DNA of 64,000 nt from Embiotoca jacksoni (GCA_022577435.1 JAKOON010000016.1:13806276-13870275), one strand, 5' to 3'; shown: positions 24,246 to 39,521, counted from the stretch's first letter. Numbers and translations: made by a program. The notes: generated by a model from the sequence alone, not told the origin.

Positions 24246-24439
24246 TTTATGTTCAGTTTCTCAGTTTCACTATTTGTGTCAACTGTTGTGTCGCCCTCTC
24301 CAGTACATGGAACGTTGAGCCAAAATGAAAACGGAAAGTCAATTTTAAATATTTTTTTCCAAAGATGGTGTCTGTCATTTCAGGTGCTTGCCATCACACT
24401 GATGTTTGTTCAAGTGTTAATTTTCCTGATAAGCTTGGT

Positions 24440-24730
24440 TTAATTTGGTGTTTTGATTCTATAAAAAGTAGGTGAGATGTCATGATTGACAGCTGCTCTG
24501 GGTGAAGTTGTCATGGATATTGACTGAGGCGGGTATATGAGTGGGACCTCATCACTGCAGCTCCATCCCTCATTCACTACTCTGCACACTGTGGTTTCAA
24601 ATCACCTGTGCAACATGGCGGCGCCACTACCTGGGATAATTTACCTTCCCTTTTGCACAGTGGGAGGACGTGGAGACACGCTGGTTATCTTGTATGAGGT
24701 AACTGCACTGGATGTGTACTAAGTTCCATG
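24440..24730 (+). repeat. Probable fish MITE-like repeat fragment
   Basis: ATGTCATGATTGACAGCTGC, GAGTGGGACCTCATCACTGC and CAACATGGCGGCGCC occur in an order I associate with a common teleost short repeat carrying the same ATTGACAG motif as family H. There is no second copy in this window, so the call rests on memory. Confidence 0.4.
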
Positions 24731-24821
24731 TCAGAATGAAAGGTGATGATATTTTGGTGTTGTGTTGTATTTCTGCTGAAACCAAGCTGGCTAAAAGTCT
24801 GTTTTTGCAGATTTAATTAAC

Positions 24822-25258
24822 GCTGCATTCAAATGGAACAATTGAGCTCGTGGTTAAAACATGAAAAGTCACGCGTTTGGCGTTTAAGTGGGTAAGTCAA
24901 AAAATATGTACCGTGGAGTCACAGAGGCTAACAATTTAGCAAGCTAACAGTGAGATAACATAATGTAGGAAATGCAAAGGCACAGAGGGAAAAGATGAGG
25001 CTGTTGAGGAGATCAACATTTTCCCTGAGAAGCATGTTAATATCTAAGTTAGCAAGACAAACTCTACATGACTACAATTACAACATATTAGCTTAACATC
25101 CAACGAAAAATTAACTTCCATGTCCTCTGCCATTTCTGTTAACGTCATCAAACACGTCACAACTCGTGAACTCGACTGACATTGTGAATACCACGTGGGG
25201 GCCGTTCATGTTGACTCTTCTCGTGTACACGATAAATAAGACAACATTTGAACACAGC
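24822..25258 (+). mobile_element. Short element with TTCAAATG-type inverted ends
   Basis: The left end GCTGCATTCAAATG and the reverse complement of the right end GCTGTGTTCAAATG agree at 12 of 14 positions and bound 437 bases without a coding frame. Sequence just outside is ATTTAATTAAC on the left and ATAAGATG on the right, with no clean duplication. Consistent with a decayed non-autonomous DNA transposon; superfamily unassigned. Confidence 0.6.
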
Positions 25259-27279
25259 ATAAGATGAAAAGAAAGAAAATCACATCAGTACATAAGTACA
25301 ATTTTTTTTTTTTAAAGTGTGCCTTTAATGGGTAAACAGAACTGAATTGGGGGAAGCTGGTTTCACAAAAACAAACAAGATTCAGTCTTTCTTCTGGTTC
25401 ACATCACTTCTGCCTCAGCGTAGTGCCGTGGCTGTTTTTAAGATGATTTCCTTTCTCACGATCGTTGCATCATAGCAGTCGTCTTATTTCAACACACGGT
25501 TCAACATATGGTTTAAGGAGCATTCACTTTCAACACAACATTTATAAATACTTGAAAGAGCTCTTGAAGGCTTCCCCTAGTGGCCTGTCATCTCACTGCA
25601 GTCTGTCAGCAGCTGCTTTTCATAACCTTTTAGAAAGATTAGGGGTGTCTGCTGCTGTCAGAGTATCCGAGGCAGGGAAAACAGATAAGAGGAAGTCTTG
25701 GTTTACGTCTCGAGCAATCCCTCCATCACACAGACATGTACAGGATACAGCGTGTGCGCTCTATGACCAACAATTATTGTCCCAGTGTAAAATCCAGCTG
25801 ATCGCTGCAGGTTTGAATGCAGGCACTTTTAATCCAACCCGCTGTGTCTTTTATTCTCCATCAGCGAGGGTGAAGCCCCCCTCTCTATAGATAAAGCCGG
25901 AGCACCTGATCCAATAATGTGCTGTTTTCATCTTGCCTGTACATTCAGGACTGTGTAGCCTTTGATTTAGACGGAGCTCTGGATCCTCATCAATTACAGC
26001 TCCTTGATTAGTGCAGAGTGCACATGTGCTCTGCTCTTTGAAAGCGTAATGATGCAGTCTTCCCTTCCCCACCCATACTTTATACACTAATGGACTGAGC
26101 CACGAGCTATCTCGCTGCCTCTTCATGTGCAGTAATTGGAGGGATAGTGTATTGTACTTGAAGGCAGTAAATGGGGCAGTGGCATGTGTGGTACAATTAG
26201 CCCACTTGCATGAGTTTCAGTTGTGAGCTGATGCAGGCCTTTATACTACTGAAATCAATCTGATCCCATAAAATACAGCATGTTTGGCATTTGAGGCATG
26301 CTGTATGTGTTTTATTTAACAGCGGTGGTGTTTTTATGCGTTTGGATCCACTCGGTTTTAGAGGATGATCAAAAGCGCAAAATGACATGAGTCGACAGAA
26401 GGCCTTTTCTTTTATCTCTAATTTTATAACCGTATGTGCCCCGTGGGAAGCGTCATCACCTGTGTGTGTTAGTGTGTGTCAGTCTGTGTATTGATGTGTG
26501 TATTTGTGCACCTCCACTGCATATTACTGATATTTCTCTTGGTTTCATGGCTGCGTTGAGTTTATTAGCTGATTCTGGATGAAGGCCAGGTGTGTTTAAC
26601 TATCCCGAGCCTCTGTGACTCTCTGTGAGGAGTCACGTATATTGAATACCTGTCGTCCCTTTGTCAAAACTCTGACAGAGCCCCAAGGTAGATCATAATG
26701 GTTTAAGGTAATACACACTTTGAAGATAATAACTGTCCATTCTCCCACTGCCTGCTCCAGTGAGGTGTTTGGATTCAGCCGTGCTTTGTAATCACACTGA
26801 ATCTCATGGCTGACCGCTAAATATTTTATTGAAGATCACGATAAAACTTGAACTAAAGCAGTATTTTGATTAAACATTTAAGTCTAAGTTTTAGTTTTCT
26901 ACCAAGATTTCTTGTTTAAGCTTCTTCTATGTGAGAATTTTCTTGTTTTCTCCCTTTTATATCATTGTGAGTAGAATATCTTTGTTTCTTGAACTGTTGA
27001 TATGACATTTGAGGGTGTTTTTTTTTTTATTAGTATAGCATGACATTTTCATACCAAGTATTTCGATTAAAGGTACCATCTGGATTATTTTTAACCTTTG
27101 GTAGAGCAATTTGTCAGTTTGTTTATGAGTGAGTCCTGGTTTTGAGTCCGAAATGGTTTTGTACCATTCTGCTGATCTACAGGCTGCTGTCATGCACAGA
27201 GAAACATGCAGACATGCAGCGGAATAGAAAGTGAAGAAGAGGACTGAAAGCACATGGATGTTAACAAAAGTAAACAGAC
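25259..27279. other. Noncoding, mostly unique-looking DNA
   Basis: No gene called. The 141-codon frame at 25465-25890 has no family resemblance. 25890-26240 is free of simple repeats and could be conserved noncoding DNA, which cannot be judged from one sequence. Impure TG stretches lie near 26461-26510. Confidence 0.5.
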
Positions 27280-27880
27280 CTACTTCACTGATCCCACGTG
27301 GAAAATTGTTGCATTATAGATTAACAGTGAAATTAAAACCAGAAATGCAGATCTGCAGAACTAAACTCTGAATACAGAATAAATATACTGTACATACAAT
27401 AAACATCATAATGTCTGTAAGTAACAATAAGATTGAAAAAAAGCAAAAAGAAATAGTGTGAAAGGAAATAGAAATTAATATTATATTCAATATTTGAGTG
27501 CAAAAGTGTGTTTACTTGTCACACAGAGATGAGCTGTTAGTGTTATGGTGTAATACAAGAAAAACATTTCAGGAATGAGTCTGTTGTGACATGAGCTCTG
27601 TTGTCTTGGTGTTCAGTGACCTCCTCTTCCTCACTGACTCAAACGTCTCCAGGTTTTGACCAAAGATTCAAGATTCAGCCTTGTGATTGAGTTTATGCTG
27701 CTCCCTCAGCAGACCACAACATAGTATGACACTCCAGCATCTTGCAATGACAGAAGGGAAAGACTGTGCTTTTCTTTTTGTCCTCCAGTGTTGTTCATTC
27801 GCAGATGTTAAAAATCTCATCTGCAAATGTTTTTTGAGGAAGAAAAGGCAGTCATCACGTTTTCAGGACAGAACACACAG
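27280..27880 (+). repeat. Probable decayed retrotransposon 3'-region repeat
   Basis: It opens with TTCACTGATCCCACGTGGAA, resembling the 'TTTATTGATCCCACAGTGGGAAAT' boundary of an abundant fish repeat. An A-rich stretch of AATAAATA type follows, then GAGTTTATGCTGCTCCCTCA and a CTCATCTGCAAATGTTTTTT / GAGGAAGAAAAGGCAGTC end. All are blocks I associate with that repeat. No second copy lies in this window. Confidence 0.45.
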
Positions 27881-27912
27881 ACGATGTTTGTTTTGAGTAA
27901 CACTGAATGTAA

Positions 27913-28230
27913 ACCAAGCAGCACAGTGAGGCAGTGGTAAGCACTGTTGCCTCACAGGGAGGAGGTTCTGGGTTCGATCCCTTTCTGTGTGGAGTTTCCA
28001 TGTTCTCCCTGTGTGGGTTCTTTCCGGGTACTCCGGCTTCCTCCCACCGTCCAAAGACATGCATGTCAGGTTAATTGGTGATTCTACAAATTGCCCTTAG
28101 GTGTCAATGGTCTTTGTTTATGTCTATTTATAAGTGTTGGCCCTGTGATAGACTGGCGACCTGTCCAGGGTGGACCCTGCCTTCACCCAAAGTGAGCTGG
28201 GATAGGTTCCAGCCCCCTGTGACCCTGTTC
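27913..28230 (+). mobile_element. tRNA-derived SINE with GGAT-type tail
   Basis: The tRNA-like head has an A box TGAGGCAGTGG (27927-27937) and a B box GGTTCGATCCC (27971-27981). The body runs TTCCATGTTCTCCCTGTGTG, TTCCTCCCACCGTCCAAAGA, TTAATTGGTGATTCT, ATAGACTGGCGACCTGTCCA and GGTTCCAGCCCCCTGTGACC. This is the widespread fish SINE body that normally ends in GGATGGAT units. The middle of the body (TTCTCCC to the CAAAGACATGCA region) resembles SINE A, so the two share a tRNA-related module but have different 3' ends. A truncated minus copy lies at 33393-33535. Confidence 0.9.
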
Positions 28231-28362
28231 TGGATGGATGGATGGATGGATGGATGGATGGATGGATGGATGGATGGATGGATGGATGGATGGATGGATG
28301 GATGGATGGATGGATGGATGGATGGATGGATGGATGGATGGATGGATGGATGGATGGATGGA
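28231..28362 (+). repeat. (TGGA)33 microsatellite grown from a SINE tail
   Basis: 132 bases, 33 perfect tetramers, starting directly at the SINE 3' end. Repeating Trp-Met-Asp-Gly and Ile-His-Pro-Ser frames through it are artefacts. Confidence 0.98.
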
Positions 28363-29357
28363 AACCAAACATTATCAGACAAGAACACTCAATAGGGCAA
28401 CTTTAATCAAAGAAATAATCATAATAGCTTAATCAATGATAAAAAAATAAAAAAATTTAAATAGTCACTAGTATCAGTACTACGTTGTGCTATAAATACG
28501 GAGAAAACCTGTGTAAGTTAAGGGTCCAAACACAGAGATAAAACTGTTGTTTCACATGTTCTGCTCCTCTTCTTTTTTTTTTGCCTGAATCTTCTTGTTT
28601 CTTTCCATGTGAAATCCTCTTGGTGCAGTACAAATTTACCTCTCCCATCCTGACCTTCAGATTTTTGTTTATGTGTTTCCACATGCAAACACAAGAACAA
28701 GAACACATACACACACCAACACACATGCTGCAGAGTGCTGACAGAGTTGTTTGAGGTTTAGTGGTATAGTCAAGTAAAAGTCCTGCGGATGGCTCCTCAG
28801 AGAGCCTCCCGTTCAATCCCTCTGATAATGTACATTCATGTCGAGACGCCGCTGCAACGTAATAAATGTTTGAGAGGATGTGAGTAACTTTTTGAGAGCA
28901 GGAAGGAGGTCAGAGTCAAATATGACCAAAGAAGAGGAACAATCAGTTTCCTAAACTCTCCGATCTGTGTGGAGAGCTCTGGATCTGAACACCTACTATG
29001 CCCACCAAGACGTGAAATACAGTCATATTATTCAACTGTAACATGGCAGATTCTTCTATAAATTATGTTAGATTTGAATCAGTACATTTCATTATAAGTT
29101 GTAAATGCCAGAGCCAGAGTTACTGGCTACCAATCATCTTGGCTCAGCCTGAAAATGAAGAGTAATTTTCTTTTCTATTTTACAGTTTCACTTCTCATCT
29201 CCCCTTTCAGTCATATGCGGAGTTAGAAATTAATTGACGGCACTGCTATAATTTCCTGTCTCTCCCTTTTGGTGTGCAGCTAACACTGGGATCTTCCTCT
29301 TGCTCTTTCAATCCCCCGGCTGTACATGTGCATCATCCACGACTGCTTGCATTCTTG

Positions 29358-29360
<3 letters not shown>
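28363..29360. other. Noncoding gap
   Basis: No gene or recognised repeat. The 108-codon minus frame at 28490-28816 has no family resemblance. Confidence 0.5.

Positions 29361-29439
<79 letters not shown>
29361..29439 (+). repeat. (TG)39 microsatellite
   Basis: 79 bases of pure TG, ending 24 bases before an acceptor-like TCTCCCTGCAG. Confidence 0.98.
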
Positions 29440-29440
<1 letters not shown>

Positions 29441-29463
29441 TAAATGAGTGTGTCTCCCTGCAG

Positions 29464-29589
29464 CCAGGATTAGCAGGCTGTGTATTGCTGAAGTCTGTCC
29501 AGAGTATCCACAGTGGGAGAGAGGAAATGAGGCGATCTGTGGCGGAGCTATAATCAGCAGCGACGGCCCGCCTCGGTGTCACCGAGCAG
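29464..29589 (+). CDS. Candidate internal exon, unrecognised
   Basis: TGTCTCCCTGCAG ends at 29463, a good acceptor-like match just after a (TG)39 tract. From there the frame beginning at 29466 is open through a possible donor GAGCAG|GTGATT at 29589/29590. That gives 126 bases, phase 1 at both ends, reading RISRLCIAEVCPEY, then PQWERGNEAICGGAIISSD. Composition is more GC-rich than the surroundings. I recognise no domain; the ICGGAIIS string recalls serine proteases only by chance-level similarity. No neighbouring exon supports it. The alternative is a conserved noncoding block or nothing. Confidence 0.18.
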
Positions 29590-33392
<3,803 letters not shown>

Positions 33393-33535
33393 CTGGGTCA
33401 CAGGGGAGTGGAGCTTATCCCAGAATGATTCAGTTTAAAGGCAGCAAAAATCCCTGGAAAAGTAGCTGTCAAAATTCAGGCACATTCACCCCTACAGGAC
33501 TTCAGTTTCACAGTTACCTTTAACTCCTCATGAAA
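33393..33535 (-). mobile_element. Truncated SINE 3' fragment
   Basis: The plus strand reads GGGTCACAGGGGAGTGGAGC then TTATCCCAGAATG, later CACATTCACCCCTACAGG, CAGTTTCACAGTTACC and a CTCATG end. This is the reverse complement of the 3' half of the SINE body at 27913-28230, in the same order, with a deletion and many substitutions. The head and promoter are missing. Confidence 0.7.
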
Positions 33536-34068
33536 AGAAGCATCCTGAAACTCCAGATCATTCTACCCTGAGCCAATAGGTGTCCCCTCTGAGCATTCAG
33601 CCCATCGTATTCATCACATCTTCTATTATTTCTTCCACATCTCTGGTTATGAAACTGATCCTAAAATAAATCAAAGACAAACTTCTTTGACAAACACTGA
33701 ACAGAAAGCCTGCACAGCTAAGAAAACTGGTGCTGTCATGGAGACAGATGCTACGTCCTCTTTTTAATTTTGAACCAACTTATCCTTTTAATCCAAACCT
33801 GCCATCCTGCACCTGCCCTGCAGCAGCCCACCTGCTGCTTTGAGGCAGAGGACGCCCACAAGATGCTCACCAGATCCTCTGTCCTTCTTTACTGGAGGCG
33901 GTGGAGGCTGGTGGAAGGCTTGGGGGTCATCAGCTTACCAGGCAGGAGGAAGCCAGTATCCTGTTAGCTTAGGCTTGCATTTATAGATGGAGACATACCA
34001 TGATGATCTACATACTTCTGCTTAGAGTTCTTTATTACTTCCCAGAACAACAGTTTGGCTCTCCACTA
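33536..34068. other. Noncoding gap
   Basis: No gene or repeat recognised. Confidence 0.5.
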
Positions 34069-34800
34069 TTGACTGTATATAAAAGTAGACGTAGCTTCCA
34101 GGTCTGAAAAATGTGGCTGATGCAGAAGTGCCTGAAGCTCCAATACCATCGAGTGCCAGAGGTCGGCTCCAAAAAGCCTCCGGCTCCAAAGACTCTCATG
34201 AAATTCAAAGTCAATAAATATTTTCCACGAGTTATCTCAGTGTTGCTAGCTAAAGTCTCTCTATTAGTTTTCTGGCAGTCCATCTGAAAATAATCCCATC
34301 ATTAATTAGGAAAATAATGAATACTGAATAATGAAAAGCTGTGGGTTTTTTTTTTTGGGGGGGGGTGTATGTTTGATTGACAGACCTGTGGTGCAGTCCG
34401 GTTTCTGCTGTAGGTGAGCGGGGCGTAGTGTCTTCGGGTTTCCAATCAGATAGAGTCAGATCCCCAGATTATCGAAATATGGTCGGCAAGGGTTGGCTCC
34501 AGAAAACCTGCGGCTCCACAGACTCTCATTCAACTTCTCATAAAATTCAATACTTTTTTTTCACAAGTTATTCAGTTTTGCTAGGTAAAGTCACTCTTTC
34601 GGTTGGCGGGACATAGTGTCGTCGGGTTTCCAATCAGATCGAGTCAGATCCCCTTCTTCCGCTCAGCTCGTCCAAATACGATCATTTCCTGCTCCAAAAC
34701 GCTCTGAACTAGCGAGATGACACCGGCCATTATCCGAACTTGAGGCTTCATAGCAGCTGTTCACAAACCAATGTGTGATGTCACTGTTGGTTGCCGCTTG
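34069..34800 (+). mobile_element. Family H element with an internal second partial copy
   Basis: The left end is TTGACTGTATATAAAAGTAG, a terminal motif of a common teleost short element. The first unit runs to about 34470 and includes a T11G9 tract (34346-34365) then GTTTGATTGACAG. A second, headless unit begins near 34475 and repeats the same order: GGTTGGCTCCAGAAAACCTG, GTTATTCAGTTTTGCTAGGT and GGGTTTCCAATCAGAT. It continues to GAGGCTTCATAGCAGCTG and CACAAACCAATGTGTGATGT. The block GGGTTTCCAATCAGATNGAG therefore occurs twice, at about 34437 and 34625. No transposase remains. Confidence 0.8.
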
Positions 34801-35987
34801 CTCTCCTCTCATGTTCTACCTCTTAAGGTCAAGTCGTGGAAGATCACCTCACATTTCCTGGGTCTTTTTGCATTCGACAATAATTTGAGTGCAATCCGCT
34901 ACATGGTTCGTTTTGTATGTCATGTGGCTGTATTGATTAAAACTGAATCGGAACTGTTCCATCAGATCTTATCTGATGCCCATCTGCTTTGACCCTTCTA
35001 TTGGTTACACAATCTGGCCATGACGCAGTCTCTCCAGGTCCATCGCTGTTCATGGGACCATCATTAACGTCATTATCACAGGAAGTCTCAGAGACGTCCC
35101 GCCATGAGAGGTTCCCAAGGTTATTGGGCAGCATCTGCACCACCTCACCTCTCAGGCTCCAGAGCATGGCGGCTCCTTCTGCACCTGCTTCCCCTACTAC
35201 ACACGATCTCTCTCCTCCCTCTTGCCTCGTCTCCAGGGACATCAAGAGGAACACAGCCCGTCTCCTTCTGAAAGCTGTTCTGGGGAGCCAGGTGTGTGCT
35301 GGCCGTCCCTCACCCAGTCACCATTGATTTCTTTATATAACTTCAAACCACTTATTCTTAACCTTTAGAGAGCTCTCGAGCAGCATAAATTGAAGGGTCC
35401 GACCGCATCTGCTCATTTAGGCTGTTTCTTGTCATGAACCTCCGTTGGCCAGTTTTGTCTTTGTGCTTTAATCTATCTTTCACTTTTTTCCTTTCTTTTA
35501 TGTGTCAAGTCGTAATCAGAAATCGTCCATTATTTATTCATTGGACGCAAAGAAAGGAGCCATAAAAAGAAGGCAAAGCATTGAAGGTACGGAGAGAAAA
35601 TCCCTGTAGATTTGAAAGTAAACCTGTGGACACAGAAACCTCAGTTAGTTGAACAGCTTTTTACTTTAACAACTGAGGTTTTTAAGATGTTTTGGCAGTA
35701 TTAGTTTGGTGTATAGGTTGGTGAAAAAACTGTCAGCCTGCAAAGATCCACTTTGATGTGAACTGTGGGACAGTGTGAGGACATGAACTAAAAAACAAAT
35801 CTCAACATACCATGACCGGTGCGTCCTGTGCTCATCTACGTAACATCTTTACACCTTATTTTATTTGATTGTGGTCGTTGGCGATGTCAAATAAGGCACA
35901 CATTTAATTACTTCATGCTAATAACCACGTATGTACACGTTAGCAGCCACATTCAACAGAGATAATAAGTAAAGCTTTCAAATACAG
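34801..35987. other. Noncoding DNA with one exon-like block
   Basis: At 35160-35277, GCCTCGTCTCCAG ends at 35235 before a 55-base open stretch ending GGGAGCCAG|GTGTGT. The frame reads GDIKRNTARLLLKAVLGSQ or similar. A 105-codon minus frame (34937-35254) overlaps. Neither is recognisable, so neither is called as a gene. Confidence 0.4.
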
Positions 35988-36526
35988 CAGGGATAGTTTG
36001 GTATTTTGTGAAATGTGTTTATTCCTTTTTGCTGAATCTGATAAAAGAATCTCTACCAGTCAGATGTTTGTATGGTGGATATGAAGCTACTGTCAGTAGC
36101 CGGTGAATTTAGCACAGCATAAATTCTGAAAGAGAACAGAACAGCTGTTTTTTCTCATCCAAAAGTAACATAATATGTTTCCTACCAACTCAAAGACATA
36201 CTAATTACCATTTTCCCAGCCAGGAGCAATAACCTGACAAGTTAAAGTAATTGGCAACTGGCAAAAAAAAGATGTAAAAAATTTAACTTTTTGCATAATT
36301 GAAAAAGTACAAGAACAACATTTCACTTAGTGAGCTTTAGAGGAGCTGGTTGGGGATTTAATTATTTTTAGCCAGACTAGCTCTTTTACCCATTTCTTGC
36401 CCTTATGAGAAGCTAGGCTAACAGGCTAAGCTAACAGGCTGCCAGCCCCAGCTACATATTTAACACACAGACATGAGAGTGTCATCAATTAAGTGTGTTT
36501 CCTAAAATGAAGAATTATTCCGTTAA
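35988..36526 (+). mobile_element. Non-autonomous element with long inverted ends (family J, copy 1)
   Basis: The left arm reads GGATAGTTTGGTATTTTGTG ... GATATGAAGCTACTGTCAGT AGCCGG. The reverse complement of the right arm reads AACGGAATAATTCTTCATTT ... AATATGTAGCTGGGGCTGGC AGCC, then TGTTAGCTTAGCC. The arms align over about 100 bases, with loops of indels. This matches a very common teleost element with AAAGGAATAGTTCRACATTT ends. No coding; heavily decayed. Confidence 0.75.
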
Positions 36527-37959
36527 AAGTGACATAACGTGATGTCAGTCCCCAGAATAAATGACCTTCCCCTGTTTACTCCACATTACAGAGACAGTAC
36601 AGACAGGACATGTATTACATGTACTGGACAGTTCCTCCTCTCACACTGGGTGCAGGTTTCTCCGTGGCTCCCAGGGATGGTTTGGAGGCTGGTGCAGTCG
36701 GGCATGGCAGGGAATGGGAATGAAGGGATTATGATGTGCTGTTAGCATTTCCCCCACACAAAGACACACACACACATTAAAGGCGAGCCTAAGCAAATCA
36801 AATTAGGCTTCCAAATTGTGTTCTCTGTCTTTCCTTGCCTTCGTCTCCAGAGCCTTTGATGGCCTGAGTCTCTGAGGACTCTGCCATCATCAGGGAGAGA
36901 TGAAAGGATTGAGGGGCTTAGGACTTCTCAGCAATATAAGAGGGGAAGAGCCCATTCAGACTGACACAGAGGAAGACATGACCTGTGGCGGATTACAGTT
37001 GAAGGTCACCGTGAGTACATTTCCAGAAACCAAACAAACTAATTCTAAAACTCGTGAAAGACGACGTCCTCACTGATTCCTGATAGAGAGTGAGCAGTTC
37101 TGACTGCAGTAAAGGGTATTTGAAGAGAATAATATTTAACCTCTTTAATTTCAGAAGAGTAGAGGAGATTGAAATTGATGATTATTTCACAAGGGTGCCC
37201 TTTACAAGTTGTGCCTGAAGTTTTTGACTTTACTTAGAAAACTGTGGGGCACCCGGTGGACGTGGTTACTTGGCTGGTTAAAAGGCAGGGAAATCATGAA
37301 AATATATTAGCAATCAGCATTAATTTAATTTATTTTGCCCTTAATGCACCTCAGGATGTCAGTCATTTTTCTTTTGTCCATTGGTCAATCCATCCGTGTC
37401 AGTTCAGTAACTCTACAAATACCTTAGACAGGTTTGTACTGCGTAATATGTGCACTGTTGTAACATAAGACTCAACAGACACCAGTCATTGGTGCATTAA
37501 ACATGTTGGAGGAAGAGTCACATTTGCAGTTGTTTTTTTGTGGATGTTCATGATCCCAGACTTTGAGTCTGTACTCCTCTGAGCTGCAGTACCAACCTGT
37601 TTGGCTAAAGTGGTCACACTGTGCGACTTTATTCAGTGCAAAATGATTGTTGATTCATTTCAATTCTAAAACATTTAACTTAGTTTTGCTTGAAGGTGAA
37701 GTATTGATTACTTCTAGCTTTCATATTGAAGACGGAACATCCGTCCCACAGTATCATTCAAAAATCAATTCATCAGAAGTGAAAATTTGTACCTTGTTTA
37801 CTCCTGAAAAGTAATAAAAATGTGTGGAAAAGCTGCAACAACGTTTTACCATTCCAATTTCCTTTCCCAATTAAGCATATGTCATTGGACTACCTGCATA
37901 TTTTTTGCTGTTAATGGTCGTGTTTTTATCCATTGAGCTGATGATTTTAACATCTGTTA

Positions 37960-37960
<1 letters not shown>
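36527..37960. other. Noncoding DNA without recognised features
   Basis: No family-like coding frame. GT/CA-poor unique sequence. Confidence 0.5.
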
Positions 37961-38041
<81 letters not shown>

Positions 38042-38064
38042 ATGTGTGTATATGTGTGTGTGTG
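37961..38064 (+). repeat. (TG)n microsatellite
   Basis: 80 bases of pure TG (37961-38040), then an impure extension with CATGTGTGTATATG. Confidence 0.98.
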
Positions 38065-39521
38065 CATTCATTTTTTTCAGCTTGAGTGTGTTTGAACGCT
38101 CACTTACACGTGTAACTTTGCTATAATCTATTTCAAAATAGAGAGTATATTAGCCGCTGTAGGGGGTCTACAAACGCATGCATAATGAATGTGACACATG
38201 CAAACACACACAAATACACCCTCAGCTCTGGCTACGACTAAGCAGAGATAAACTGGTGGATTAAAACGGCAGCAAAATGTCTCTGATGTAGGGTACAGAC
38301 AGTTATGTAACAGAGAAATGCTGACCAAGAAGAGCAGCTCTGTGTGTGCGTCTGTGTGTGAGAGTCTGTTTTTAATTTCTGCAGTCTGAATTCTGCTCTA
38401 ATTGCTTATCAAGGTGAGGGGAAAAAAAAAAAAGAAACCTTTGCGGTCCCTTTAGAGAGCACAAGTAGAACTACATTTGAGGTTATATTTGAATGTACCT
38501 GTGCCTCAATGTACAGCAGGATGTGCATACAAATTTAATCAGCTAACTCTGCTCTTGTTTTTGCTGCCTGAATGCGCAGTTCCTTACAGCAGGGCCATGT
38601 ACACGTTCTACTGCATTTAGATCTCCCCCTACAGGACATGTTGAGCATGACATGCTGCAGGTCTTTTTGGACACTACTTGCAGTCACTATGTCTATCAAT
38701 TGTCTTCAGATTATCAGAATCTGAATCAGAAATTATTAGATTATGGGAGAAGCAACCTGAGCGCCTGGAAGACGTCTGACCTTGACATCCCCTCTCAGAG
38801 AGTCAAAGGGAAGAGAAATAATAAAGTGAAGTGGGTTTCCAGCAGGATGTGACACAGATTCCTCTTCAGGTGGATTGCAGCATATCACAAAGCTCTCCAG
38901 GAGGGAGATGTGAGATGTGCGAGGAGAGAGGAGAGAGGAGAGTGAGATGGAGTGGTAAGAAGGAGAAGGACAGGATAAGAGAAATGAGTCGTGATGGTGT
39001 GAGATGTGAGTTGTTTGCTACGTTTGTTTGAGCATGAATTCATGTAGATGTGGTCATATAAAATTCATGTAAATATTTAATTGAAACTGTATACCAGCAG
39101 CCTATCTTTCAGAATCGTCTCTGTCGTGTCCGTCCTCTCCACCCTCATGCTAGTGATCAGTTGTTGTTTTTTCAGCATCCTTCTTCTCCCTCAACTCTCC
39201 TCTCGAGTCAAAGGGAATTCCTGAGCGAGTCTTAACCTCAGCTCTCCCATCTCATCACCCACGCAGCCTCCCAGCTGTTTACCATTTTTTACAGTTTTCA
39301 TACTTTTGTTTTCAAATGTACAATTGTTCAGGATAAGAGAGAAGCTCCTGATGGTGGTTTGAAACTAAATCAAGTGTCACTGGAAGAATTTGTTTTCAGA
39401 ATGATGTGAACAGATATAACGGATCATGTCACAGTAGAGTTTTACAAACAAAATGTTGTGAAAAAAAAAATGTTAAGTACAGAAACAAAACAAGATAAAA
39501 AGTAACAAAAGTAAATCTGTT
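38065..39521. other. Noncoding DNA; GAGAG-rich patch at about 38917-38947
   Basis: A short GGAGAGA repeat patch is the only structure seen. No gene called. Confidence 0.5.

Noticed and set aside
28124..28432. Frames encoding repeated WMDG or IHPS
   Set aside because: Produced by the (TGGA)33 microsatellite in several frames and on both strands.
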